This document shows positions 41,730 to 50,098 of a stretch of 64,000 nt of DNA, piece by piece. The translations under genes were made by a program, and so were the position numbers. Each line of letters starts with the position of its first letter. The stretch's first letter is position 1. This stretch comes from Actinomadura citrea (GTDB taxonomy: Bacteria > Actinomycetota > Actinomycetes > Streptosporangiales > Streptosporangiaceae): assembly GCF_013409045.1 (NCBI RefSeq), contig NZ_JACCBT010000001.1, positions 4,960,001 to 5,024,000 of the forward strand, given 5' to 3'. The notes below the pieces were generated by a model. That model made no database searches. It had not been told where the DNA came from and saw nothing but the letters and a program-made list of their open reading frames with translations.

Positions 41730-43121
41730 TCAATTCTCGCGGGTGGTCGTGCGGCGGGCGATGGCGCCGGCCGCCAGGTAGGCGAGCCCGAAGGCGGGCA
41801 GCAGGCCGTTGCCGGGCAGGTAGCCGCCTGCGCCGTGGCCGGAGATCCCGGCGGCGGCGCCGCCCGCGGCGTACAGGCCGGGGATGGGACGGTCGCCGGG
41901 GTCGACGACGGCGGCGTCACCGTCGACGAGCAGCCCGCCCTGGGTGTGGAAGAGGGCGGGGACGACGCGGACGGCGGCGTAGGGGGCGGCGAGCGGGCGC
42001 TCCCAGTGGGTGCGGCCGTGCTCGTCGGGGCGTTCCCCGCGCGCGGCGGCGGCGCCGGCCTCCAGTTCGCGGGCGAGGGCCCCGGCGGGGAGGCCGGTGG
42101 CCTCGGCGAGGCCCTCGGCGTCGTCGGCCCAGACCAGGACGCCCGACTCGACGGTGTCGCGGAAGTCCTGGAACGGCCGGCACTGCTCGAAGATCGTCTC
42201 GTCCAGGACGATCCAGCCGGTGGAGCCGGGACGGGCGGCCAGTTCGGCGGCGTACTCGGAGTAGCCGCGGGTCTCGTCGCCGAACCGGCGCCCGTCGAGG
42301 TCCACCATGATCCCGCCGTGGATGATCGTGGCCCAGCCGACGAGGGTGCCCGCGCCGGCGGCGACGGCGCCGTGCCCCTGGTAGGCGTCCAGGTAGCCGG
42401 TGGCGGCGCCGAGCCCGCCGCCGATGCGCAGCGCGTCCCCGCGGGACCGCTCGCCACCCTGGTAGAGGGCCTCCGCGATCTCGGGCAGGTGGCGCCTCAC
42501 CAGGGCGCGGTCGGCGCCGAAGCCGTTGGTGGCGAGGAGCACGGCGCCGGCGGGGATCTCCTCCTGCGTCCCGTCCGGGTACCGGACCAACGCCCCGCGC
42601 ACGGTGGTGGCGGCACCGGGGCCGCCCGTGGTCGTCACGTCCACGAGCGCGGCCGGGACGAGCAGGTCGATGCCCGGGTGCTCGCGGACGCGGCGGGCGA
42701 GGTGGTCGATCACGCTGGAGCCGTGCCGCCCGGGGACGGAGTGGCAGCGGTGCACGGAGTGGCCGGGGTAGTTGAAGTCGGTGACCAGGGAGAGCGGCAG
42801 CCCGGCCGAGTCGGCGAGCCACTCCACGAGCGGGCCGCTGACCTCGGCGAGCGTGCGGGCGAGGCGGGCGTCGGCGCGTCCGCCGGTCTTGGCCGCGATG
42901 TCGGCGGCGAACCGGTCCGGGGAGTCCTCGACGCCCGCGGCCTTCTGCCAGCGCGAGCCCGCGCCGGGGAACATCGCGGTCGACATCGAGGTGTTGTTGC
43001 CGCGCCGGAAGTGCTCGCTCGCCTCGACGACGAGCACGCTGAGGCCGAGTTCGGCGGCGCGCAGCGCCCCGGCGAGGCCGCCGCCGGCGCCCGCGACGAC
43101 GAGGTCGGGTCCGCCGGTCAC
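41730..43121 (-). CDS. FAD-dependent oxidoreductase, fumarate reductase/succinate dehydrogenase flavoprotein type
   Basis: 463 residues. N-terminal dinucleotide fold VVAGAGGGLAGALRAAELG with VVEASE; FAD-binding C-terminal motif GLYAAGGAAAGISGHGAGGYLPGNGLLPAFGLAYLA. Resembles ketosteroid dehydrogenases and fumarate-reductase-like flavoproteins that act on C-C bonds next to carbonyls. The start GTG 43121 overlaps the racemase stop by four bases (GTGA). Likely oxidises or reduces an unsaturated intermediate of the island's pathway; this is inference. Confidence 0.86.
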   Translation of the reverse strand: MTGGPDLVVAGAGGGLAGALRAAELGLSVLVVEASEHFRRGNNTSMSTAMFPGAGSRWQKAAGVEDSPDRFAADIAAKTGGRADARLARTLAEVSGPLVEWLADSAGLPLSLVTDFNYPGHSVHRCHSVPGRHGSSVIDHLARRVREHPGIDLLVPAALVDVTTTGGPGAATTVRGALVRYPDGTQEEIPAGAVLLATNGFGADRALVRRHLPEIAEALYQGGERSRGDALRIGGGLGAATGYLDAYQGHGAVAAGAGTLVGWATIIHGGIMVDLDGRRFGDETRGYSEYAAELAARPGSTGWIVLDETIFEQCRPFQDFRDTVESGVLVWADDAEGLAEATGLPAGALARELEAGAAAARGERPDEHGRTHWERPLAAPYAAVRVVPALFHTQGGLLVDGDAAVVDPGDRPIPGLYAAGGAAAGISGHGAGGYLPGNGLLPAFGLAYLAAGAIARRTTTREN

Positions 43122-43771
43122 GCGCTCCCCCCGATCACCATGAGCCGCAGGGCCAGGGCCGTGGGGTCGACGATCCGGGCCGCGAAGCGGTGCTCCGCGA
43201 CGTCGACGGCCGAGCAGCCGTTGATCACGGCGGTGGCCCCGGCGGCGGCGAGCGCGTCCGCCGCCGCGCCGAGGGCGGCGTTCCAGGCGCCCGCGTCGGC
43301 GACGGCGTCGAAGGGCAGGTCCAGCACCTCGATCCCGGCGGTGCGGGCGTCCAGGCCGTAGGCCGTGAGGCGGCGGCGCAGCTCCGCACCGATCGCCTCG
43401 TTCCGCACCACCGCACCGAAACGTACATTCATCGCAGAAAGATACAGACTACTCAGCCTGAGCAGGCCGTTCACCGGAACGTCCTGGTCGGCGGCGTGGC
43501 CGGCGGGCGCAGGGCCCTCGGGCACGGCCGGGTCCAGCACGCAGTCGGGAAAGGCGAGATCCCAGCCGTCCCCGGCCCGCGCCAGCGCGGCGGCGACCTC
43601 ATGTTCGGACGCGCGGATCGACGCCTCGTCGTCCAGCGAACCGGGCGCGGCGGGGCCGACGTCGCGCAGCTCGACCGACAGCCCCGGCGGGGCGAGCCGG
43701 TCGTAGCGCGCCTGCCTCCTTCGGATCTCCTCCGACGGCAGATGGATCGGCGTCACGGCAAGGGCGCGCAT
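43118..43771 (-). CDS. Asp/Glu/hydantoin racemase-family protein
   Basis: 217 residues from ATG 43771, which shares its A with the upstream stop (TGATG). Two candidate catalytic cysteines are present: FPDCVLDPAVP (about residue 84) and INGCSAVDV (about 192). The family also includes maleate isomerases and arylmalonate decarboxylases, so racemisation is not assured. Next to a cyclic amidohydrolase it could epimerise a hydantoin-like substrate. Overlaps the FAD gene by GTGA. Confidence 0.8.
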   Translation of the reverse strand: MRALAVTPIHLPSEEIRRRQARYDRLAPPGLSVELRDVGPAAPGSLDDEASIRASEHEVAAALARAGDGWDLAFPDCVLDPAVPEGPAPAGHAADQDVPVNGLLRLSSLYLSAMNVRFGAVVRNEAIGAELRRRLTAYGLDARTAGIEVLDLPFDAVADAGAWNAALGAAADALAAAGATAVINGCSAVDVAEHRFAARIVDPTALALRLMVIGGSA

Positions 43772-45117
43772 CACTTCGGCTCCTTCGTCTCGTCTGCGCC
43801 GGCGAGTTCGCGCAGGCGCTCACCGGTGTGGTCCAGGGCGGGCAGCTCGCGGGCGAAGGCCGCGGCCCTGCCGATCAGGTCCTCGAGTCCGGGCAGCCAT
43901 CGCCTCAGCAGGGCCAGGAGCTCCGCTTCGTCCAGGGGGCGGTGGTCGGCGTCGCCCACCGGGTTCGGCACCTCGCGGATCCGGGTCGTCCCGTCGGCCA
44001 GCGCGACGGTGACGCGCGCGGCGCGCTCGTCCGGGAGCCGGGCCGTCAGGTCGTCCGCCTCGACCAGCCGGACGCGCCGGGCGAGGGCCCGCAGCCGCGG
44101 GTCCTCCAGGCTCGTGCGCGGTCCGACCTCGCCGTGCAGGAGGGCCGCGGCCACGGCGAACGGCGTGGAGAACATCGCCGACAGCCGGTTGTGCCAGCGC
44201 GCCGAGGCCAGCCCGGCGCCGAGCGCGTGCGTCTCGACCAGGACCGCGGTGATCCGGGACGGGTCGAGCCCGGGCCGCAGGTCGAGGACGGCGTCGGCGG
44301 CCGGATGGGTGAACGAGCAGGAGGCGTGCCGCTTGAAGTAGCCGCGCGCGATGTCCCAGCGGTCCCCGAGCCCGCCGCTCAGCTCGGACGGGTCGAACTC
44401 CCCCAGCAGGGTCCCGAGCGAGAGCGCGGCCGTCCCGGTGTTGCGGGCGGACCCGGCCGCGGCCATCCGGGCCGCCACCAGGCCGGACAGGTTGGCCGCG
44501 CCCATCCAGGCGTCGCGCACCGGGTTGCCGTCGGTCGCGGACGCGAAGTGCCCCGCGACCGGAAGCCCCGCACCGGTGTCGATCGCGGCGGCGACGGCGT
44601 CCGGGCCGAGGCCGAGCAGCCGGGCGCATCCGGCGGCGGCGCCCGCGACGCCCCAGCTCCCGTGCGGGTGCGCGCCCGGCCGCAGCCGCGACGCCCGCCC
44701 GAACCGTGACGCCACCTCGTAGGCGGCGAGCAGGGCGGCGGCCGTGTCCGCCCCGGAGGCGTCCACCTCCGACGCCAGCGCCAGCACGGCCGGGAAGCCG
44801 TGCGCCGCCGGATGCCCCTTGGCGTACTTGTTGCCCTCGTCCAGTTCGAGGCAGACGAGGGCCGTCGCGTTCAGCCAGGCGGCGGCGTCGACCGTGACGC
44901 AGCGCCCGGCGCCGATCAGCGGCGCGGGCCCGGGGGGCGCGTTCCATGCCGAGCGCATCGCGCTCGTCTCCTCCAGCCCGGCGCCGAGCGCCGTCACGCC
45001 GATGACGTCGAGCAGCACGAGCGACAGCCGGTCGAGCACCGGCTCCGGCACCCGCGCCGCGTCCAGCCGCGCGACCCACTCCCCCAGCCGCGCCGTGGCC
45101 TCCACCGCATCCGTCAC
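43771..45117 (-). CDS. MmgE/PrpD-family protein 1
   Basis: 448 residues. Family of 2-methylcitrate dehydratase (PrpD) and cis-aconitate decarboxylase. LDVIGVTALGAGLEE near the N-terminus, ALVCLELDEGNKYAKGHPAAHGFPAVLA with conserved acidic and His residues, and GYFKRHASCSFTHPAADAVL are the family's central motifs. Enzymes here dehydrate or decarboxylate tricarboxylic or related acids, but many members have no known substrate. Start GTG 45117 overlaps livF (GTGA), so it belongs to the uptake operon. A second, distinct copy is at 52958. Confidence 0.87.
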   Translation of the reverse strand: MTDAVEATARLGEWVARLDAARVPEPVLDRLSLVLLDVIGVTALGAGLEETSAMRSAWNAPPGPAPLIGAGRCVTVDAAAWLNATALVCLELDEGNKYAKGHPAAHGFPAVLALASEVDASGADTAAALLAAYEVASRFGRASRLRPGAHPHGSWGVAGAAAGCARLLGLGPDAVAAAIDTGAGLPVAGHFASATDGNPVRDAWMGAANLSGLVAARMAAAGSARNTGTAALSLGTLLGEFDPSELSGGLGDRWDIARGYFKRHASCSFTHPAADAVLDLRPGLDPSRITAVLVETHALGAGLASARWHNRLSAMFSTPFAVAAALLHGEVGPRTSLEDPRLRALARRVRLVEADDLTARLPDERAARVTVALADGTTRIREVPNPVGDADHRPLDEAELLALLRRWLPGLEDLIGRAAAFARELPALDHTGERLRELAGADETKEPK

Positions 45118-45815
45118 AGCCCCAGGTACGCCTTCCTGACCTCGGCGGATCCGGCCAGTTCGCGGCCTGTCCCGTGCAGGACGGTCGATCCGCTCTCCAT
45201 GACGTAGGCGCGGTCGGCGATCCCGAGGGCCTGCTTGGCGTTCTGCTCGACGAGCAGCACGGCGACGCCGGTGTCGCGGATCCGCTTGACCGCGTCGAGC
45301 ACCGCCCAGGTGAGTTTGGGCGAAAGGCCGGTGGACGGCTCGTCCAGCATGAGCAGCTTCGGCCGGGCCATCAGCGCGCGGCCGATCGCGAGCATCTGCT
45401 GCTGCCCGCCGCTGAACGTCTGCGCGATCTGCGCGCGGCGCTCGGCGAGGACGGGGAACAGCTCGAACACCTCCCCCATCCGGGCGGCGGCCTCGGCGGG
45501 CGGGCGGGTCCAGGCGCCCATCCGCAGGTTCTCCTCGACCGTGAGCGTGCCGAACAGGGCCCGGTCCTCGGGAACGTGCACGAGGCCGTCCCGGACGAGC
45601 TGGTCCGGGCGCCGCCCGGCCGTGGACGCGCCCGCGAACGTGACCGTCCCGGACGTCGGCCTCAGCTGCCCGCACACCGCGCGCAGCGTGGTCGTCTTGC
45701 CCGCGCCGTTCGCGCCGACGAGCGCGACGATCTCGCCCTCGCCGAGCCGCAGGTCGACCTCGTGCAGGATCCGCATGCGGCCGTAGCCGGCGCAGAGCCC
45801 GTCAATCGCCAGCAT
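45114..45815 (-). CDS. livF: Branched-chain-type ABC transporter ATP-binding protein LivF
   Basis: 233 residues. Walker A GANGAGKTT, signature FSGGQQQML, Walker B LLMLDEPSTGLSP, and the family ending VEQNAKQALGIADRAYVMESG. Second ATPase of a HAAT-type uptake system. Overlaps livG by 14 bases. In an island with amidohydrolase and CoA genes, the importer most likely carries the island's own substrate rather than leucine. Confidence 0.92.
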   Translation of the reverse strand: MLAIDGLCAGYGRMRILHEVDLRLGEGEIVALVGANGAGKTTTLRAVCGQLRPTSGTVTFAGASTAGRRPDQLVRDGLVHVPEDRALFGTLTVEENLRMGAWTRPPAEAAARMGEVFELFPVLAERRAQIAQTFSGGQQQMLAIGRALMARPKLLMLDEPSTGLSPKLTWAVLDAVKRIRDTGVAVLLVEQNAKQALGIADRAYVMESGSTVLHGTGRELAGSAEVRKAYLGL

Positions 45816-46551
45816 CGTCCGGCTCCTCTCCGAGGTACGCCTCGATCACGCGGGGGTCGGAGGTGACCTCCGCGGCCGTCCCGGCGGCCAGCACCCGGCC
45901 CTGGTCCAGGACGAGGACGCGGTCCGACAGCCGCATCACGGCCGCCATGATGTGCTCGATGAACAGCAGCGTCGCGCCGTCCTCCTCCCGCAGCGCGGCG
46001 AGCAGGTCCAGGACGGGTTCGCGCTCGGCCGGGACGAGCCCGGCGAGGACCTCGTCCAGCAGCAGCACCCTCGGCCGCATCGCGAGCGCGCGGGCGAGTT
46101 CGAGCCGCTTGAGCCCGGCGGTCGGCAGTTCGGTGGCGCCCCGGTGCGCCCACTCTCCGAGCCCGACGCGCTCCACGACGTCCATCGCCCCGGCCCGCAG
46201 GCGGTGCGGCGATTGGCGGCGGTGCTGGGCGGCCAGGGCGACGTTCTCCAGGACGGTCATGCTCCCGAACGGCCGCATCAGCTGGAACGTCCGGACCATT
46301 CCGGCGCGGGCGATGCGGTCGGGCGAGGCGCCGGTGACGTCCCGGCCGCCGAACTCGACCCGGCCCGCGTCGGGGGCGAGGGCGCCGCAGATGACGTTGA
46401 ACAGCGTCGTCTTCCCGGCGCCGTTCGGGCCGATGACGCCGAGGATCTCGCCTTCGGCGACCCGCAGGTCGACGTCGGCCAGGGCCCGCAGGCCGCGGAA
46501 GTGCTTGCCGACGCCGGACACGGTCAGCACGGTCTCGCCGGACGGGCTCAT
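45802..46551 (-). CDS. livG: Branched-chain-type ABC transporter ATP-binding protein LivG
   Basis: 249 residues. Walker A GPNGAGKTT, a degenerate signature LPTAGLKRLELARALAM and Walker B VLLLDEVLAGLVP. The signature reads PTAG where most ABC proteins have LSGG; related LivG proteins often have LPYGxQR, so this is a variant to note. Start ATG 46551 overlaps the livM stop (ATGA) and is preferred over GTG 46560. Confidence 0.9.
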   Translation of the reverse strand: MSPSGETVLTVSGVGKHFRGLRALADVDLRVAEGEILGVIGPNGAGKTTLFNVICGALAPDAGRVEFGGRDVTGASPDRIARAGMVRTFQLMRPFGSMTVLENVALAAQHRRQSPHRLRAGAMDVVERVGLGEWAHRGATELPTAGLKRLELARALAMRPRVLLLDEVLAGLVPAEREPVLDLLAALREEDGATLLFIEHIMAAVMRLSDRVLVLDQGRVLAAGTAAEVTSDPRVIEAYLGEEPDDAGD

Positions 46552-47603
46552 CCGCGCCACCTCGCGGCGATCGTGCCGACGATTCCCTTGGGGAGCAGCC
46601 GGACGATCAGGATCAGCAGGACCGCGTAGACCGCGACGTCCAGGCCGCTGCGCCCCTGCAGGAAGTCCAGGAAGCCGGGCGGGGTCCGCAGCAGCGTCGC
46701 GGTGACGTCCGACAGCGAGCCCAGGATGACCGCGCCCGCGACCGGCCCCCAGACCGTGCCGATGCCGCCGATGACCACGGCCGCGATCGCCTGGATCGAC
46801 ACCGAGGACCCGAACGCCAGATCCGGGTTCACGAACAGGTAGTACTGCGTGTAGAGGGCTCCGGCGACGGCGGTGATCGCGGCCGACAGCGCGACCGTGA
46901 CCAGCTTGTACCGCAGGACCGGCGTACCGAGGGACGCCGCCGCGAGCTCGTCGTCGCGGATCGCGGTGACGTAGCGTCCGGTCCGCGAGTACAGGAACAG
47001 GATGCTGACCAGGGCGGCGAGGCCCGCGAGGGCGAGCGCGACCCAGAAGTAGGCGGGCGAGTCCGCCGCGAACTGGATCTTCCAGAGCGAGGACCCCTGG
47101 ATCAGCGGGACGGTGAACCCGACCGCCTTGCCCGTGAACTCCGTCGTGGTGACCACCAGCCGGAGCATCTCGGCGAACGCGAACGTCGCCAGCGCGAAGT
47201 AGGCGCCCTTGAGCCGGTAGCGGAACGCGAAGAACCCGATGACCACGGCGACGGCCGCCGCGACCGCCATCCCGGCGAGCATCCCGATCCAGGGCGACAC
47301 CCCGTGCTCGACCAGCAGGTAGGCGCTGGTGTAGGCGCCGAGGCCGAAGAACGCGGCGTGCCCGAAGCTGAACATGCCGCCGAACCCGCTCATCACGTTC
47401 CAGCCGATCGCCATCAGCGCGAAGATCAGGATGCGGACGGCGACGGCTCCCTGCGCGGGCGGCAGCACCAGCGGCAGCGGGATCGCCAGGAGTAGCAGCA
47501 CCGCCAGGACGGCGAGCTGCCGGTTCTGCGGCCGCAGCGGCGGCGCCTTCGCCGGGCGGGCCGCGCCGGCGCCGGGGCGGCCGGTGAGGGTGATGCCGGT
47601 CAT
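46548..47603 (-). CDS. livM: Branched-chain-type ABC transporter permease LivM
   Basis: 351 residues, about ten membrane segments. GFGGMFSFGHAAFFGLGAYTSA and VIGGIGTVWGPVAGAVIL are LivM signatures. Starts a few bases from the livH stop, overlapping it by about four. Partner of LivH in the channel of the uptake system. Confidence 0.92.
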   Translation of the reverse strand: MTGITLTGRPGAGAARPAKAPPLRPQNRQLAVLAVLLLLAIPLPLVLPPAQGAVAVRILIFALMAIGWNVMSGFGGMFSFGHAAFFGLGAYTSAYLLVEHGVSPWIGMLAGMAVAAAVAVVIGFFAFRYRLKGAYFALATFAFAEMLRLVVTTTEFTGKAVGFTVPLIQGSSLWKIQFAADSPAYFWVALALAGLAALVSILFLYSRTGRYVTAIRDDELAAASLGTPVLRYKLVTVALSAAITAVAGALYTQYYLFVNPDLAFGSSVSIQAIAAVVIGGIGTVWGPVAGAVILGSLSDVTATLLRTPPGFLDFLQGRSGLDVAVYAVLLILIVRLLPKGIVGTIAARWRG

Positions 47604-48616
47604 GCTCGCCTCCCGAACAGTCCCTGCGGGCGGAGGAACAGCACGACCAGGAAGACGGCGAACACGCCGAGCAGCGAGCTCTGGCCGTCCATGTAGATCG
47701 TGGTGAGCTGCTCGACCAGCCCGATGAGCAGCCCGCCCGCGAGCGCCCCCGCCACGTTGCCCATGCCGCCCAGCACCACCACGACGAAGGCGGTGATGTT
47801 GAACTGCTCGCCGAGCGTGGGCGTCACCGTGACGAGCGGCGCGGCCAGCACGGCCGCCGCTCCGGCGCAGGCGGTGCCGATAGCGAACGTCAGCGTGTGG
47901 ACGCGGCGGACGTTCACGCCGACCAGTTCCGCACCAGGCCGGTTCGCGGCCACCGCGCGGATCGCCGTGCCGAACCGGGTGCGGCGCAGCATCCAGAACA
48001 GCGCCGCGCCGATCAGGACGGCGCCGAGGAAGGCGTACAGCCGGGCGCCCGACACGACCGCGCCGAACAGCGAGAACTGGAAGTCGCCGGGCAGCGCGAC
48101 GTTCTTGGGCTCGGCGCCGAAGAACATCAGCAGGCCGTTCTCCAGCAGCAGCGACAGGCCGAGCGTGATGAGCAGCTGGTTCTCCAGCGACGCGCCTCCC
48201 GTCCCGCCGAGCAGGCCGCGGTGCACGGCCGCCCCGATCAGGAACAGCGCGGGGACGGCGACCAGCAGCGTCAGGTAGGGGTGCAGGCCGGTGCCCTGCA
48301 CGACGCCGAACGCGATGAACATCGCGATGGCGAGCAGCGCCCCGTGCGCGAAGTTCACGATGTCGAGCACGCCGAAGATGAGCGTGAGGCCCATCGCGAT
48401 GAGCCCGTACAGCCCGCCCATCAGCAGGCCGGTGACCACCGACTGCCAGACGACGAGGCCGCTGCCGGACTTGATCAGGGCGACCGCGATCGCGGCCGCC
48501 ACCAGGCCGCCGGTGACGGCGGCGCGCTTGAGGACGGCCGCCGTCACGCCGCCGGGAAGACGGCGCCGGACGGCGGGGGTGGGAGGGGACTGGGCCTTGG
48601 TTCCGATGTCGCTCAT
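47600..48616 (-). CDS. livH: Branched-chain-type ABC transporter permease LivH
   Basis: 338 residues. A ~40-residue hydrophilic N-terminus precedes eight or so membrane helices; GLIAMGLTLIFGVLDIVNFAHGALLA and VLGGMGNVAGALAGGLLIGLVEQL are LivH signatures. Start ATG 48616 overlaps the livK stop (ATGA). The N-terminal extension before the first helix is longer than usual for LivH. Confidence 0.92.
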   Translation of the reverse strand: MSDIGTKAQSPPTPAVRRRLPGGVTAAVLKRAAVTGGLVAAAIAVALIKSGSGLVVWQSVVTGLLMGGLYGLIAMGLTLIFGVLDIVNFAHGALLAIAMFIAFGVVQGTGLHPYLTLLVAVPALFLIGAAVHRGLLGGTGGASLENQLLITLGLSLLLENGLLMFFGAEPKNVALPGDFQFSLFGAVVSGARLYAFLGAVLIGAALFWMLRRTRFGTAIRAVAANRPGAELVGVNVRRVHTLTFAIGTACAGAAAVLAAPLVTVTPTLGEQFNITAFVVVVLGGMGNVAGALAGGLLIGLVEQLTTIYMDGQSSLLGVFAVFLVVLFLRPQGLFGRRA

Positions 48617-49863
48617 GACCGCCACGTCACCGAGTAGTTGGGCTGGGATTCGGCCTTCTCCGGCGGGTAGACCTGCTTGACCCCGCCGCCCTGCACCTGC
48701 ATGAGGACGGGCAGGGCGTTGCGGTTGTCCCCGTTCGGGGCGAAGGAGATCGGGCCGGTGCCGACCGTGAGGGGCTCGACCTTCGAGGTCGCGATCGCGT
48801 CGCGCACCTTCTCCGCGTCGGTGGTGCCCGCGCGCTCCACGCCCTGTGCGATCACCTGGACCGCGTCGTAGGCGAGGACCGCGCCCGTGCGCATGGGGGC
48901 GCCGTAGCGCCGCTGGTAGTCGGCCCGCAGCTTCTCCGTCTGCGGGCTCCGGGCGTCGAAGTGGTAGTTGGTGCTGAAGATCCGCTCTGCGGCGGCGCCG
49001 CCGTCGGTGACGAACTTGGGCTGGTCGTAGGCGCCGTTGGACACGCCCCAGATCGCGTTCAGGGCGGGCTTGACCGCGGCGACGGCCTTGGCCGCGAGCA
49101 GGCTGTCGCGGTAGTAGCCGGCGACGGCGAGGACGTCCGCGCCGGACGCCTTGACCTGCGTGATCTGCGCGGTGAGGTCGGACACGGTGAGCGCGTCGTA
49201 GCTGATGTCCGGGCCGACCTCGATGCCGAGCCGCTTCGCCGCCGCGGAGAACGCCTCGGCGGCGCCGCTGCCGAAGTCCGTCTGCTCGTGCAGGAACGCG
49301 ACCCTGCGGACGGGCTTGCCCGCCCGCTCCGAGACCTCCTTGAGGTAGCGGGCGGCGGCGCCCGCGATCGCGGCGCTGCCCGGCTGGACCCGGAAGGCGT
49401 ACCGGTAGCCGTGGGCGAAGATCGCGTCCGAGGCGGTGACGTCCATGACGAACGGCACCCGGTTGCGCTCGGCGACGACCGCGACGTTCGTGCTGACGGC
49501 GCTCTGGTAGGTGCCGACGAGCCCGACCGCGCCCGCGGAGATGAGGCGCTGGGCCTCGCTCTGGCCGACCTCCGCCTTGCCCTGGGTGTCGCCCGTCTCC
49601 AGTTCCACCTTGCGTCCGCCGAGGGACCGGATGCCGCCGGCGGCGTTGATCGCCTCCACCGCCATCCGCGCGCCGCGCCGCATCTGCTGGCCGTCGACGG
49701 CGTTGGCGCCGCTGACCGGGTGCAGCGCGCCGATCTTGACCGGGCCCTCGTCGCGCCCGGCCGCCACCCCGGCCGCGCCGGACGGCGCCGAGCCGCCGCA
49801 GCCGGCCGCGGCCAGCAGGACCGCGCACGCGCCGAGCCCGGCGGCGAGCTTGCGAGCCGACAT
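48613..49863 (-). CDS. livK: ABC transporter substrate-binding lipoprotein (LivK type)
   Basis: 416 residues. Lipoprotein signal with lipobox LAAAGC, then a periplasmic-binding fold of the Leu/Ile/Val class: KIGALHPVSGANAVDGQQMRRG, GLVGTYQSAVSTNVAVVAE and VLAYDAVQVIAQGVERAG. First gene of the minus-strand operon. The ligand-binding positions cannot be read reliably without structure. Upstream lies a palindrome (49903-49919) only 40 bp from the start, suited to repression by the IclR protein. Confidence 0.9.
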   Translation of the reverse strand: MSARKLAAGLGACAVLLAAAGCGGSAPSGAAGVAAGRDEGPVKIGALHPVSGANAVDGQQMRRGARMAVEAINAAGGIRSLGGRKVELETGDTQGKAEVGQSEAQRLISAGAVGLVGTYQSAVSTNVAVVAERNRVPFVMDVTASDAIFAHGYRYAFRVQPGSAAIAGAAARYLKEVSERAGKPVRRVAFLHEQTDFGSGAAEAFSAAAKRLGIEVGPDISYDALTVSDLTAQITQVKASGADVLAVAGYYRDSLLAAKAVAAVKPALNAIWGVSNGAYDQPKFVTDGGAAAERIFSTNYHFDARSPQTEKLRADYQRRYGAPMRTGAVLAYDAVQVIAQGVERAGTTDAEKVRDAIATSKVEPLTVGTGPISFAPNGDNRNALPVLMQVQGGGVKQVYPPEKAESQPNYSVTWRS

Positions 49864-49902
49864 TCATCTCTCCTGCCCGTAGGCTCCTGCCCTCTGATGA
49901 GT

Positions 49903-49919
49903 GTTCCGCTTAGAGGAAC
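49903..49919. promoter_or_regulatory. Candidate IclR operator 1
   Basis: GTTCCGCTTAGAGGAAC is an inverted repeat with GTTCC/GGAAC arms (T...A extends it to 19 bp). It matches operator 2 at GTT.C.CT.AG.G.AAC positions and lies between livK and its probable promoter. Confidence 0.6.
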
Positions 49920-50057
49920 AGCAGGTCAGTGTTGCGTCATGGTGGCATCCGTCACGCCATCGGGTCAATATCTAGGTGAAACTTGACGAAACTCGATCCG
50001 CAGTGCCAACTTGAAGACCCCGGGTCGCCTCGCGAGCCGGTCGCACACTCCATTGAC

Positions 50058-50074
50058 GTTTCTCTAAGAGAAAC
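50058..50074. promoter_or_regulatory. Candidate IclR operator 2
   Basis: GTTTCTCTAAGAGAAAC is a perfect 17-bp palindrome about a single central base, 25 bp before the CaiB-type gene. Its form fits IclR-family sites. Confidence 0.65.
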
Positions 50075-50098
50075 AACCAGCGAAGGCGGTGCCGTCCC

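Noticed and set aside
47600..49867. A single 755-codon frame that might fuse LivK and LivH
   Set aside because: Its first part reads livK in the wrong frame; livK has a proper lipoprotein start in another frame and livH begins at ATG 48616 with an ATGA overlap.
50053..50058. TTGACG as a -35 box for the CoA-transferase operon
   Set aside because: No -10-like sequence follows at 16-18 bp; the stretch overlaps the palindrome instead.
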